From NCBI RefSeq assembly GCF_008329605.1, contig NZ_NPKO01000007.1:62001-126000 (forward strand): a stretch of DNA of 64,000 nt. The letters are read 5' to 3'. The number at the start of each line of letters is the position of its first letter. The stretch's first letter is position 1. Under the pieces are notes generated by a model that saw nothing but the letters and a program-made list of their open reading frames with translations, was not told the origin of the DNA and made no database searches. This DNA comes from Mycolicibacterium sp. P9-64. GTDB lineage: Bacteria > Actinomycetota > Actinomycetes > Mycobacteriales > Mycobacteriaceae. Below, one piece after another: positions 40,195 through 48,484 of the stretch. Made by a program: the position numbers and the translations under genes.

Positions 40195-41195
40195 GCGTTG
40201 ACCGGGTGCTTCGCGTGGATCAGTCGACCTCGGGAGATCAGTGACGCCGTTTGCTTGAGGCGTTGGGTCCGAATGCTCACGTCGTAGCTCTGCACTTCGG
40301 CGACGGCGGCGAATTCCTTTGCGATGTATCGGTAAAGGTGGTCGACGTCACGGCAGATCGCGATCGCCATCAAGTTGTTTCGGCCGCTGATGGCTGCCAC
40401 TGAGGCGATCTCGGCATGCGCGGCGATCTGCTGGCCCACCCTCTCCAGGTGAGGTGGAGAAGTCGTCAGCCAGATCATCGCATTGACGTCGAATCCGAGC
40501 CGCTGGGGAAGGATGTCGACGTCATAGGTCAGCGTCCCTGCAGACTCGAGGGCGTTGAGGCGGCGCGTCATTCGCGCGGTGGACCAACCGGCGCGTTCTG
40601 CCAGGCGTGCGTGCGCTGCGCGGCCATCCTCGGCGAGCGCGTCGAATAGAGGCTGATCTTCCTTGGTGGGAGCGGCAGGTGGGGCGGTCGACAGCGCATC
40701 GGCGAGTCGCGGCAGAATCCGGCTGGTCTGTTCGGCATCCAGAGTGTGACCGTAGGCCGTCCACGGTTCGGTGCCCGGTTCGCCGAACGTGTGCAGGATC
40801 AGGTCGATGTCGAGGTCAATGACCGACGTCGTTCGCGGCAGCTGCCGCAACAGTCCTTCCGACCCCTCCGCCAACGGCGCACGAACGACGCAGACAAGTT
40901 CGCTCCACCCCGAGAGGACATTGGCGTGGGTAACCTCCGGTCTCCGAACGAGAGCGTCGGCGAGGCGGGGGATGTCGTCGGGCTTGGCATGCACGCGAAC
41001 CACCCATTGGGCATCGCCATGCACCCGGGGATTGAGAAGACCGACCACACGCAACGCTCCATCACGTCGCAAACGGTGGTATCGGCGGGCAACGGTCTGC
41101 TCAGGTGCGCCGACGGTGTCAGCGATGAGCCGAAAAGAAGCGCGCGGGGAAATCTGCAAGGAGTGAATGATCTGGCCGTCTAGCTCGTCGATCAT
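40191..41195 (-). CDS. Double-domain Lrp/AsnC-family regulator
   Basis: A 334-residue protein with two fused Lrp units instead of the usual 150-160 residues. Unit 1 has the helix-turn-helix DELDGQIIHSLQISPRASFR, DTVGAPEQTVARRYHRLRRD, and a RAM-like domain. Unit 2 has DQPLFDALAEDGRAAHARLA, ERAGWSTARMTRRLNALESA, then a second RAM-like domain (ASVAAISGRNNLMAIAICRD). The two units probably mimic a dimer. Its start is divergent from the SDR/LLM pair across 97 bp, which is AT-richer than the surroundings, so those two genes are the likely targets. The effector is unknown. Confidence 0.9.
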   Translation of the reverse strand: MIDELDGQIIHSLQISPRASFRLIADTVGAPEQTVARRYHRLRRDGALRVVGLLNPRVHGDAQWVVRVHAKPDDIPRLADALVRRPEVTHANVLSGWSELVCVVRAPLAEGSEGLLRQLPRTTSVIDLDIDLILHTFGEPGTEPWTAYGHTLDAEQTSRILPRLADALSTAPPAAPTKEDQPLFDALAEDGRAAHARLAERAGWSTARMTRRLNALESAGTLTYDVDILPQRLGFDVNAMIWLTTSPPHLERVGQQIAAHAEIASVAAISGRNNLMAIAICRDVDHLYRYIAKEFAAVAEVQSYDVSIRTQRLKQTASLISRGRLIHAKHPVNA

Positions 41196-41292
41196 GGGGA
41201 TTATCCTACGTCTTTAGGCGTCCAATGAAGATTAACTATCACCTTTGGTCGGTGAATGGCTGATCTACGCCAGCACTGCAATCCTGGGGGAC

Positions 41293-42045
41293 ATGCAACT
41301 GACGGGCAACACAATCCTGGTCACCGGTGGCGGTAGTGGCATCGGGGCGGGTCTCGCCGGTGCCTTCCACCGGGCGGGCAACCAAGTAGTCATCGCCGGG
41401 CGTCGCCGCGATGCCCTCGAGGCCGTCGCGAACCAGTACCCCGGCATGACGCACCTTCCGCTCGATCTCGGCAATTTGGCGTGCATCGACGCCTTCGCCG
41501 ATGAACTCGTGCGGCGTCATCCCGACGTCAACGTGCTAGTGAACAACGCCGGGATCATGGCCGTCGAGGATCTCGAGAGGTCGGTGCCGAGAGTCATCCG
41601 CGCGGTGTGTTCCACCAACCTGATCGGTCCTTTGCTCTTGGTCTCGCGCCTGCTCCCGACCCTGAAGCAGCACCCGCGAGCTGCGATCGTCAACGTCTCG
41701 TCGGCACTGGCGTTCGTGCCCAAGGCGAGTATGCCGACGTACTCCGCCACCAAGGCGGCGTTGCACTCGTACACACAATCATTGCGGTTTCAGCTGCAGG
41801 ACAGCAGCATTCAGGTCATCGAGATCCCGCCGCCGATGGTCTACACGGATAACAGGCCCACCGATGCCAACGGCGTAGGAGTCGACGAGTTCATCGACGA
41901 GGTGCTCTCCGAGTTGGCGTCACATCCCGAAGCCGGCGAAGCGGTCGTCAGCGCCGCCCGTCGGCTGCGCTTCGCGGACCGTCGAGGCGAGTACGAGAAG
42001 CAGTTCACCGCAGTAAATCCCATGCCTCAGAAAGGAAAGTCGTGA
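41293..42045 (+). CDS. Short-chain dehydrogenase/reductase (DltE-like)
   Basis: A 250-residue classical SDR. The cofactor motif is TGGGSGIGAGLAGAF, with NNAG in the next strand; the catalytic set is Ser in NVSSALAF, and Tyr/Lys in YSATKAALHSY. GRRRDALEAV after strand 2 points to NADP(H). The later segment VIEIPPPMVYTDN is typical of the DltE-like group. ATG 41293 is chosen because it gives the normal N-terminus (MQLTGNTILVTGG). It overlaps the LLM gene by 4 bp and is divergent from the Lrp regulator. The substrate is unknown. Confidence 0.92.
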   Translation: MQLTGNTILVTGGGSGIGAGLAGAFHRAGNQVVIAGRRRDALEAVANQYPGMTHLPLDLGNLACIDAFADELVRRHPDVNVLVNNAGIMAVEDLERSVPRVIRAVCSTNLIGPLLLVSRLLPTLKQHPRAAIVNVSSALAFVPKASMPTYSATKAALHSYTQSLRFQLQDSSIQVIEIPPPMVYTDNRPTDANGVGVDEFIDEVLSELASHPEAGEAVVSAARRLRFADRRGEYEKQFTAVNPMPQKGKS

Positions 42046-42899
42046 AGGTCGGAATCGGATTGCCCAACCACATTGCAGGAGTCTCCGGCTGCGTGGTCAT
42101 CGAGTATGCGCGCCGCGCCGAGCAGCGCGGATTCGACGCCTTGACCACGATCGACCGGCTGATCTATCCGAGCCTCGACTCGATCACCACCCTGGCGCTG
42201 GCCGCCGGTGCGACCACGACCGTCGACCTCGTGACCAACGTCCTGCTGGCGCCGCTCTATTCGCCGGTCCTGCTCGCCAAGCAACTGGCGACCTTGGCCG
42301 AAGCCTCCGGCAGTCGGCTGACCCTCGGCGTTGGAGTTGGCGCCCGGCCCGACGACTATCGTGGCGCCGGAGTCGAGTTTGGCTCGCGTGGCGCGATTCT
42401 CGACGACGCCACGGCGGTCTGGCGGCGGGTGTGGGCCGGCGAACCGCTCGACGGTGAGACGGCGCTGTGCCCGGCGCCGGTGATCATCCCCGTACTGTTC
42501 GGCGGGAAGGGGAAACCGACGCTGCGGCGGGTGGCCACGGCCGGCGAAGGCTGGGCCGGTGGTGCCGTGCGCGACTACGAGACGCAAACGTCCTTCGCCG
42601 AGCAGATCCGTGACAGTTGGCTCGAGGCAGGCCGCGCTGGCCGTCCGCTACTGCAGACGTCGGTGAACTTCGCGCTGGGCGACGCGTCCGTCGTCGCGGA
42701 GGGACGGCGGAGCCTGGGCAGGTATTACGGAAACAAGCCGGACTACGCGGCGCTGAACGTCGCGGACATGGTGGCCACGCCGGAGGACGCCCACGACACC
42801 GTGCGGAGATACCGTGACATGGGCTTCGACCGGTTGCTGTTCCACCCGAGCGTGGCCTCGCTTGACCAGGTCGACCGACTGGCCGACGCGGTGCTCTAG
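42042..42899 (+). CDS. LLM-class flavin-dependent oxidoreductase
   Basis: A 285-residue luciferase-like protein of the F420/FMN family. It starts MKVGIGLPNHIAGVSGCVVI, with AEQRGFDALTTIDRLIYPSL, DLVTNVLLAPLYSPVLLAKQ, LTLGVGVGARPDDYRGAGVE and the TIM-barrel end YRDMGFDRLLFHPSVAS. In mycobacteria many such enzymes use F420. GTG 42042 overlaps the SDR stop (GTGA), so the SDR and this enzyme form a coupled pair, probably acting on the same compound. It converges on the SorC gene with 5 bp between stops. Confidence 0.9.
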   Translation: MKVGIGLPNHIAGVSGCVVIEYARRAEQRGFDALTTIDRLIYPSLDSITTLALAAGATTTVDLVTNVLLAPLYSPVLLAKQLATLAEASGSRLTLGVGVGARPDDYRGAGVEFGSRGAILDDATAVWRRVWAGEPLDGETALCPAPVIIPVLFGGKGKPTLRRVATAGEGWAGGAVRDYETQTSFAEQIRDSWLEAGRAGRPLLQTSVNFALGDASVVAEGRRSLGRYYGNKPDYAALNVADMVATPEDAHDTVRRYRDMGFDRLLFHPSVASLDQVDRLADAVL

Positions 42900-42904
42900 G
42901 GCCG

Positions 42905-43930
42905 CTACGTCCCGAGTGTCCCGCTGGCAAGGATGTCGGTGGCCGTCGCGGGATCGGTGACGAGGTGGGTGAAGTACCCACCGCGGGCACCTGCGACGAT
43001 CGAATCGATCTTCTCCTTGCCGACGGCGACGGCGATGGTCACCGGAATGTGGCGCAGCGCTTCGAGTTCGACGGCAATGAGGCGTTCCCCGCCCTCGAAG
43101 TCGACCGGCGAACCGCTGCGGTCGTAGAACCGGGAGCACACGTCGCCCACCGCCGCGCGTAGCGATGACGATCCGGTCGGCACGAACCGCGGGATGTCGG
43201 AGCGGATCAGCGGCGGGGCGCCGATGCCCATCAGTGCGCACCGGGCTTGCGGCCACAGGTGCAGGACCCGTTGGATGCTCGGATCGTTGAGAAGGGACTG
43301 GTACAACTCTTCGCCGGGTAGTGCGGGGGCGAAGAGGTAATTCGCCCGCCCGCCAACACGATTGGCGACGAGTCGGGTGATCTCGTTGGTCTGGTACCAC
43401 TCCTCGGGCTGGTCGTTTCCTCCGACCGTCGGCGCGACCACCACGCCTGGCAGTGGCGTCAGCTCGAATTGGGCGACCTCGTAGACCGTGCGTCCCGACG
43501 ACACCAGCAGCACGTCGCCGGGCAGCAGGCCGGCTTCGCCGAGGGCGCGGCCGACCGCGGGAGCCAACACGCGGCCCATCACGTCGACGACGCTGCGGCC
43601 GGCTCCTGGGGCGGGGAGCGGAGAACTCAGGTACACCGAGGTGAGGCTGAGCCCGCGGGCCAGCCGATCGGCGAGATCATCCGGTCGTGCCTCGTCGGGG
43701 GGTACCACCTCGATCCGCACGATGCCCTGCCGCTTCGCCTCGGACAGCAGGCGGCTCACGGTGGCGCGGCTGGTGCCGAGCTGCTGGGCCACCTCTGCCT
43801 GCGTCGCCTCGTCCTCGTAGTACAGCCGTGCCGCGGTGTACAGCAGCGATGCCGGGAAGTGGCTCCCCTCGCCGTCGGATGAACCGTCGCCGGGTGGGGT
43901 CACCGGCGTGTTCTGGGCCGACCGGGGCAT
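42905..43930 (-). CDS. SorC/DeoR-type sugar-binding transcriptional regulator
   Basis: A 341-residue SorC-family protein. The N-terminal helix-turn-helix is LYTAARLYYEDEATQAEVAQ, LGTSRATVSRLLSEAKRQGI. A Rossmann-like effector domain has DVLLVSSGRTVYEVAQFELT, VVAPTVGGNDQPEEWYQTNE, LWPQARCALMGIGAPPLIRS and the end AVAVGKEKIDSIVAGARGGY. These regulators bind phosphorylated sugars. ATG 43930 is preferred; a GTG at 43966 would lie within the presumed operator. It is divergent from the polyol dehydrogenase operon and is the obvious regulator of it. Confidence 0.9.
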   Translation of the reverse strand: MPRSAQNTPVTPPGDGSSDGEGSHFPASLLYTAARLYYEDEATQAEVAQQLGTSRATVSRLLSEAKRQGIVRIEVVPPDEARPDDLADRLARGLSLTSVYLSSPLPAPGAGRSVVDVMGRVLAPAVGRALGEAGLLPGDVLLVSSGRTVYEVAQFELTPLPGVVVAPTVGGNDQPEEWYQTNEITRLVANRVGGRANYLFAPALPGEELYQSLLNDPSIQRVLHLWPQARCALMGIGAPPLIRSDIPRFVPTGSSSLRAAVGDVCSRFYDRSGSPVDFEGGERLIAVELEALRHIPVTIAVAVGKEKIDSIVAGARGGYFTHLVTDPATATDILASGTLGT

Positions 43931-43961
43931 GGGCGCAAGTATGGCATCGAAAACCCACCCC

Positions 43962-44016
43962 TGCACATATGTTCTGGAGAGAATCTATGTGAACATTCGT
44001 TCTGGACAAATGTGCA
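43962..44016. promoter_or_regulatory. Inverted repeat operator candidate for the SorC regulator
   Basis: TGCACATATGTTC (43962-43974) is mirrored by GGACAAATGTGCA (44004-44016), 11 of 13 positions, 42 bp apart. Between them lie a GAAC-N4-GTTC palindrome (43991-44002) and two direct copies of GTTCTGGA (43971, 43999) 28 bp apart. The region is AT-rich and lies in the gap between SorC and the dehydrogenase, as expected for the operator and promoters of the operon. Confidence 0.6.
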
Positions 44017-44060
44017 GGAGGTCGATACTGTGACCCCAGCCACACGCAAAGGAGTCGCTG

Positions 44061-45149
44061 ATGACCGATCGGGTCCCAGAGAAGATGCAGGCCGTCGTCG
44101 TCCACGGACCGAACGACTACCGCCTCGAAGAAGTCGCCGTTCCCCAGCGCAAGCCGGGCGAGGCGCTCATCCGGGTCGAGGCCGTCGGGATCTGCGCCAG
44201 CGACCTCAAGTGCTACCACGGCGCGGCCAAGTTCTGGGGTGACGAGAACCGGCCGGCCTGGACCGAGACGATGGTGATCCCCGGTCACGAATTCGTCGGC
44301 CGGGTAGTCGAACTCGACGACGACGCCGCGAAGAGGTGGGGCATCGCGGTCGGTGACCGCGTGACGTCCGAGCAGATCGTGCCCTGCTGGGAGTGTCGCT
44401 TCTGCAAGCGCGGCCAGTACCACATGTGCCAACCGCACGATCTCTACGGCTTCAAGCGCCGCACGCCAGGCGCCATGGCGACCTACATGACCTATCCCGT
44501 AGAAGCGTTGGTGCACAAGATCTCCGGGGACATTCCCGCCCACCATGCGGCGTTCGTCGAACCACTGTCCTGCTCACTGCACGCCGTCGAGCGGGCGCAG
44601 ATCACGTTCGAGGACACCGTCGTGGTGGCCGGTTGCGGGCCCATCGGCCTCGGCATGATCGCCGGTGCCCGCGCCAAGAATCCGATGCACGTCATCGCCC
44701 TGGACATGGCGCCGGAGAAGCTCGAGCTGGCCAAGAAGTGCGGTGCCGACATCGCCATCAACATCGCCGAACAGGATGCGGTTGAGATCATCAGAGGCCT
44801 GACGGACGGCTATGGCGCCGATGTCTACCTCGAGGGCACGGGCCACCCATCGGCCGTGCCGCAGGGCCTCAACGCGCTGCGCAAGCTCGGCCGCTACGTC
44901 GAGTACGGCGTCTTCGGAAGCGACGTCACCGTCGACTGGAGCATCATCAGCGACGACAAGGAACTCGACGTCCTCGGCGCCCATCTCGGCCCGTACTGCT
45001 GGCCCGCCGCCATCCGGATGATCGAATCCGGCGTCCTGCCCATGGACCAGATCTGCACCCACCAGCTGCCGCTGAGCGACTTCCAGAAGGGTCTTGACCT
45101 CGTCGCCAGTGGCAAGGAATCGGTGAAGGTCTCCCTGATCCCCGCCTGA
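44061..45149 (+). CDS. Zinc-dependent polyol dehydrogenase (EltD-like erythritol/threitol dehydrogenase)
   Basis: A 362-residue medium-chain dehydrogenase. Catalytic zinc ligands lie in GICASDLKCYH (Cys) and PGHEFVGRV (His, Glu). The structural site is CWECRFCKRGQYHMC (four Cys). The NAD fold is VAGCGPIGLGMIAGA with acidic ALDMAP. YGFKRRTPGAMATYM and FVEPLSCSLHAVERA are family-typical. AAAGGAG precedes ATG 44061. The context, with a sugar ABC system, DhaK-DhaL kinase and RpiB-like isomerase, matches the M. smegmatis erythritol/L-threitol pathway, where EltD makes erythrulose. The substrate assignment is inference; other polyols are possible. Confidence 0.85.
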   Translation: MTDRVPEKMQAVVVHGPNDYRLEEVAVPQRKPGEALIRVEAVGICASDLKCYHGAAKFWGDENRPAWTETMVIPGHEFVGRVVELDDDAAKRWGIAVGDRVTSEQIVPCWECRFCKRGQYHMCQPHDLYGFKRRTPGAMATYMTYPVEALVHKISGDIPAHHAAFVEPLSCSLHAVERAQITFEDTVVVAGCGPIGLGMIAGARAKNPMHVIALDMAPEKLELAKKCGADIAINIAEQDAVEIIRGLTDGYGADVYLEGTGHPSAVPQGLNALRKLGRYVEYGVFGSDVTVDWSIISDDKELDVLGAHLGPYCWPAAIRMIESGVLPMDQICTHQLPLSDFQKGLDLVASGKESVKVSLIPA

Positions 45150-45187
45150 CCCATCCGATCCATGGACTTCAAAGGACGTCGTCGAAG

Positions 45188-46618
45188 ATGAGTGTTGACC
45201 GAGTCCCCGTAAGGGGCCCGCAGATGTCACGGCGGAACATGTTGGCGGCGCTGGGCATTGCCGGTGCCGCCGCAGCGAGCCTGCCGGTGCTCAGCGCCTG
45301 CGGCGTCGGAGGCAAGGCCAGTCTTCCGAACGGGGCATCCGCGGTCAGCGGTGGCTTCGACTGGAAGAAGGCATCCGGGCAGACCATCAACATCCTGCAG
45401 ACCCCGCACCCCTACCAGCTGTCGTACCAGCCGCTGCTCGCCGAGTTCACCGAACTCACCGGCATCACGGTCAACGTCGACCTGGTGCCCGAGGCCGACT
45501 ACTTCACCAAGCTGAACACCGAGCTCGCCGGCGGATCCGGAAAGCACGACGCGTTCATGCTCGGCGCGTACTTCATCTGGCAGTACGGCCCGCCAGGATG
45601 GATCGAGGATCTCAATCCGTGGCTGCAGAACAGCTCGGCCACCAACGCCGAGTACGACTTCGAGGACATCTTCGACGGGCTGCGAACCTCGACCCGCTGG
45701 GACTTCGTCACCGGCAACCCGCTCGGCACCGGCGGACAGTGGGCCATCCCATGGGGTTTCGAGAACAACGTGGTCGCCTACAACAAGCGGATCTTCGACG
45801 AGAAGGGCATCAAGAAACTGCCCGACAACTTCGACGACTTCATTCAACTGGCCGTCGATCTGACCGACCGGGCGGACAACCGCTACGGCATCGCGACCCG
45901 CGGATCGAAGTCGTGGGCCACCATCCATCCCGGCTTCATGACGCAGTACAGCCGGTCGGGGGCGGTGGACTATACGTTCAACGGCTCCGAGCTCATCGCC
46001 GAGATGGACAGCGACAAGGCGATCGACTTCACCAAGAAGTGGATCGACATGCAACACCGGGCGGGTCCGACGTCGTGGACCACGTACGACTATCCCAACG
46101 CCACAGGCGATCTCGGTGACGGCAAGGCGATGATGGTCTTCGACGCCGACAGCGCCACCTACCCGAAGAACAAGCCGGGTGCCAGCAAGGAAGCGGGCAA
46201 CATCGCCTGGTACGCCGGACCGGCGGGGCCCGACGGAAACTACAAGACCAACCTGTGGACCTGGAGCTGGGCGATGAGCGCCAACTCCCGCAACAAGCTT
46301 CCGGCCTGGCTGTTCATCCAGTGGGCCACCGGCAAGGAGTCGATGAACAAGGCCGTCGAGGGTGGCACCTACGCGGATCCGGTGCGAAAGTCGGTGTTCG
46401 ACACCACCTTCAAGCGTGTGGCGGCCGATCAGTTCGGCTACCTCGAGGCCTTCGAAACCGTCATCGGGTCCTCGAAGATCCAGTTCACCCCACAGAAGAA
46501 GTTCTTCGACACCACCCAGAACTGGGCCGTTGCGTTGCAGGACATCTACGGCGGTGACGACGCCGCGTCGCGGCTGCGCAGCCTCGCCAAGACCAACACC
46601 TCCAAGGTCAACCTCTAG
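45188..46618 (+). CDS. ABC transporter sugar/polyol-binding lipoprotein
   Basis: A 476-residue extracellular binding protein (family 1). The signal has a twin-arginine-like SRRNMLAALGIAG and lipobox LPVLSAC, so the mature protein is probably Tat-exported and lipid-anchored. The mature part has the MalE-like lobes: INILQTPHPYQLSYQPLLAE, GITVNVDLVPEADYFTKLNT, QWAIPWGFENNVVAYNKRIF, GKAMMVFDADSATYPKN and LPAWLFIQWATGKES. A start at ATG 45188 or at ATG 45224 (MSRRNML) is possible. It is the second gene of the SorC-controlled operon and delivers the substrate to the two permeases. Confidence 0.92.
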   Translation: MSVDRVPVRGPQMSRRNMLAALGIAGAAAASLPVLSACGVGGKASLPNGASAVSGGFDWKKASGQTINILQTPHPYQLSYQPLLAEFTELTGITVNVDLVPEADYFTKLNTELAGGSGKHDAFMLGAYFIWQYGPPGWIEDLNPWLQNSSATNAEYDFEDIFDGLRTSTRWDFVTGNPLGTGGQWAIPWGFENNVVAYNKRIFDEKGIKKLPDNFDDFIQLAVDLTDRADNRYGIATRGSKSWATIHPGFMTQYSRSGAVDYTFNGSELIAEMDSDKAIDFTKKWIDMQHRAGPTSWTTYDYPNATGDLGDGKAMMVFDADSATYPKNKPGASKEAGNIAWYAGPAGPDGNYKTNLWTWSWAMSANSRNKLPAWLFIQWATGKESMNKAVEGGTYADPVRKSVFDTTFKRVAADQFGYLEAFETVIGSSKIQFTPQKKFFDTTQNWAVALQDIYGGDDAASRLRSLAKTNTSKVNL

Positions 46619-46632
46619 GAGCTCTGGCATAC

Positions 46633-47589
46633 ATGACAACGCAGACACCCAAGGCGCCGGCGACCAGACCGGAGCAACCGGCCACGGCGCCGAGGCGCGT
46701 GCTGCCCGAGGTCCCGACCTGGCGGCGCAAGATGCGGCCCTACCTGCTGTCGATCCCCGCGCTGGTGATCGTCATCGGGATCCTCTACCCGTTCGTGGTC
46801 GGTGCGTACTACGCGTTCCTGAACTACGCGGCCGTCAACCCGAACCCGCACTTCGTTTGGTTCGACAACTTCAAATCCGTTCTCGGCGACCAGGTCTTCT
46901 GGTCGAGCGTCCGGACCACGGCCATCTTTGCCGTGCTGGCCACCCTGATCGAGACGACGCTGGGAGTGGGGTTGGCGCTGCTGCTCAACCGCTCGTCGTT
47001 CATCGGCAAGATCTTCGAGAAGGTCCTGATCCTGCCGCTGATGATCGCACCGGTGATCGCAGGCGTGATCTGGAAGCTCATGTTCAACCCGCAGTTCGGC
47101 GTCCTCAATCACGTTCTTGGACTCGGCAACACGTTCGACTGGCTGTCCAGTAGCACCGCGCTGTTCTCGGTCATTCTGGTGGACCTGTGGATCTTCACGC
47201 CGTTCGTGGCGATCCTGGTGCTGGCAGGCATCCGGTCGCTGCCCAAGGAACCGTTCGAGGCCTCGGAAGTGGATGGTGCCAGCTGGTTCTACATGTTCCG
47301 CAAGCTGATGCTGCCGATGCTGTGGCCCTACATCCTGGTCGCGGTGATCTTCCGGTTCATGGACAACCTCAAGGTCTTCGACCACATCTACGTGCTCACC
47401 GCGGGCGGCCCCGGCGTCGCCACCCGAACGCTGCAGATCGGTGCGTTCGAGGACTCGATCATCAACCTCGACTACTCCCGTGGCAGCACCTACATGCTGC
47501 TGCTCTGGATCATCGTGTTCATCACCGCGCGCTACCTGGTCAGCGTGCTCGGAAAGGCGCAGCGCCGCGCTGCGGGAGCGGAGTCCTGA
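46633..47589 (+). CDS. ABC sugar permease, MalF type
   Basis: A 318-residue inner-membrane permease with six predicted helices: LLSIPALVIVIGILYPFVVG, TAIFAVLATLIETTLGVGLA, VLILPLMIAPVIAGVIWKLM, ALFSVILVDLWIFTPFVAIL, LWPYILVAVIFRFMDNLKVF and MLLLWIIVFITARYLVSVLG. The EAA loop, which docks with the ATPase, is EASEVDGASWFYMFRKLMLP. The N-terminus is Pro/Ala-rich and cytosolic. GGAG lies 14 bases upstream of ATG. It works with the MalG-type permease encoded next. Confidence 0.93.
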   Translation: MTTQTPKAPATRPEQPATAPRRVLPEVPTWRRKMRPYLLSIPALVIVIGILYPFVVGAYYAFLNYAAVNPNPHFVWFDNFKSVLGDQVFWSSVRTTAIFAVLATLIETTLGVGLALLLNRSSFIGKIFEKVLILPLMIAPVIAGVIWKLMFNPQFGVLNHVLGLGNTFDWLSSSTALFSVILVDLWIFTPFVAILVLAGIRSLPKEPFEASEVDGASWFYMFRKLMLPMLWPYILVAVIFRFMDNLKVFDHIYVLTAGGPGVATRTLQIGAFEDSIINLDYSRGSTYMLLLWIIVFITARYLVSVLGKAQRRAAGAES

Positions 47590-47593
47590 CACC

Positions 47594-48484
47594 ATGAACC
47601 TCACCAAACTGAAGCCGTCTCGCAGCGAACTCCTGCCAGGACAGAAGCGACTGTCGCCGGGATCGGTGGTCGCCGACGTCGGGCTGATCGGCTGGTTCAT
47701 CTTCTCGCTCTTCCCAATTGCGTGGATGGTGATCCTGGCGCTGAAGAACGCCGAGGAGCAGACCACCACCTACTTCCAGTTCAGTCCGACCTGGTCGAAC
47801 TTCGCAACGGTGCTGTCCGACAAGGGCACCCAGATGACCAGCGTCGACTTCAAGGCCGCACTGCTGACCAGCCTGCTGAACTGCGGTGGCGCGGTGATCG
47901 TCTCGCTGGTGATCGGCATCCCCGCGGCATACGCGGCGGGCCGATGGAAGTACAAGGGCAGCAACGACTTGATGTTCCAGATGCTGTCGTTCCGGTTCGC
48001 ACCGGAGCTGATGGTCATCGTGCCGCTGTTCGTCATCTACAACCAGATCGGGCTCTTCGACACCAAGGTCGGGATGATCTGGGTGCTGCAGCTGGTCACC
48101 ATGCCACTGGTGGTCTGGATCCTGCGGTCCTACTTCGAGGACCTGCCTGCGGATCTGGAGCAGGCCGCGCTCCTGGACGGCTACACCAGGACGCGGGCAT
48201 TCGTGATGGTGGCGCTGCCGATCGTGCGTCCCGGCATAGCGGCCGCGGCGCTGTTGGCGTTCATCTTCGCGTGGAACAACTACGTGTTCCCGTTGATCCT
48301 CGCCGACAGCAATGCGGGCACCGTGACCGTCGCGATCACCAAGTTCCTCGGTGGCGGCGGGCAGGCGTACTATAACCTGACGGCTGCGGCCGCGATCATC
48401 GCAGCTCTTCCGCCACTCATCCTCGCCTTGACCATCCAGAGATACCTGGTGCGGGGCCTGTCATTCGGGGCGGTGAAAGCCTGA
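47594..48484 (+). CDS. ABC sugar permease, MalG type
   Basis: A 296-residue permease. Helices include VVADVGLIGWFIFSLFPIAW, AALLTSLLNCGGAVIVSLVI, FRFAPELMVIVPLFVIYNQI, MIWVLQLVTMPLVVWILRSY and IAAAALLAFIFAWNNYVFPL. The EAA motif is EQAALLDGYTRTRAFVMVAL. FAWNNYVFPL near the end is the MalG hallmark. ATG 47594 gives the proper N-terminus (MNLTKLKPSRSELL), 4 bp after the preceding stop. It overlaps the first ATPase by one base (TGATG). Confidence 0.93.
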   Translation: MNLTKLKPSRSELLPGQKRLSPGSVVADVGLIGWFIFSLFPIAWMVILALKNAEEQTTTYFQFSPTWSNFATVLSDKGTQMTSVDFKAALLTSLLNCGGAVIVSLVIGIPAAYAAGRWKYKGSNDLMFQMLSFRFAPELMVIVPLFVIYNQIGLFDTKVGMIWVLQLVTMPLVVWILRSYFEDLPADLEQAALLDGYTRTRAFVMVALPIVRPGIAAAALLAFIFAWNNYVFPLILADSNAGTVTVAITKFLGGGGQAYYNLTAAAAIIAALPPLILALTIQRYLVRGLSFGAVKA

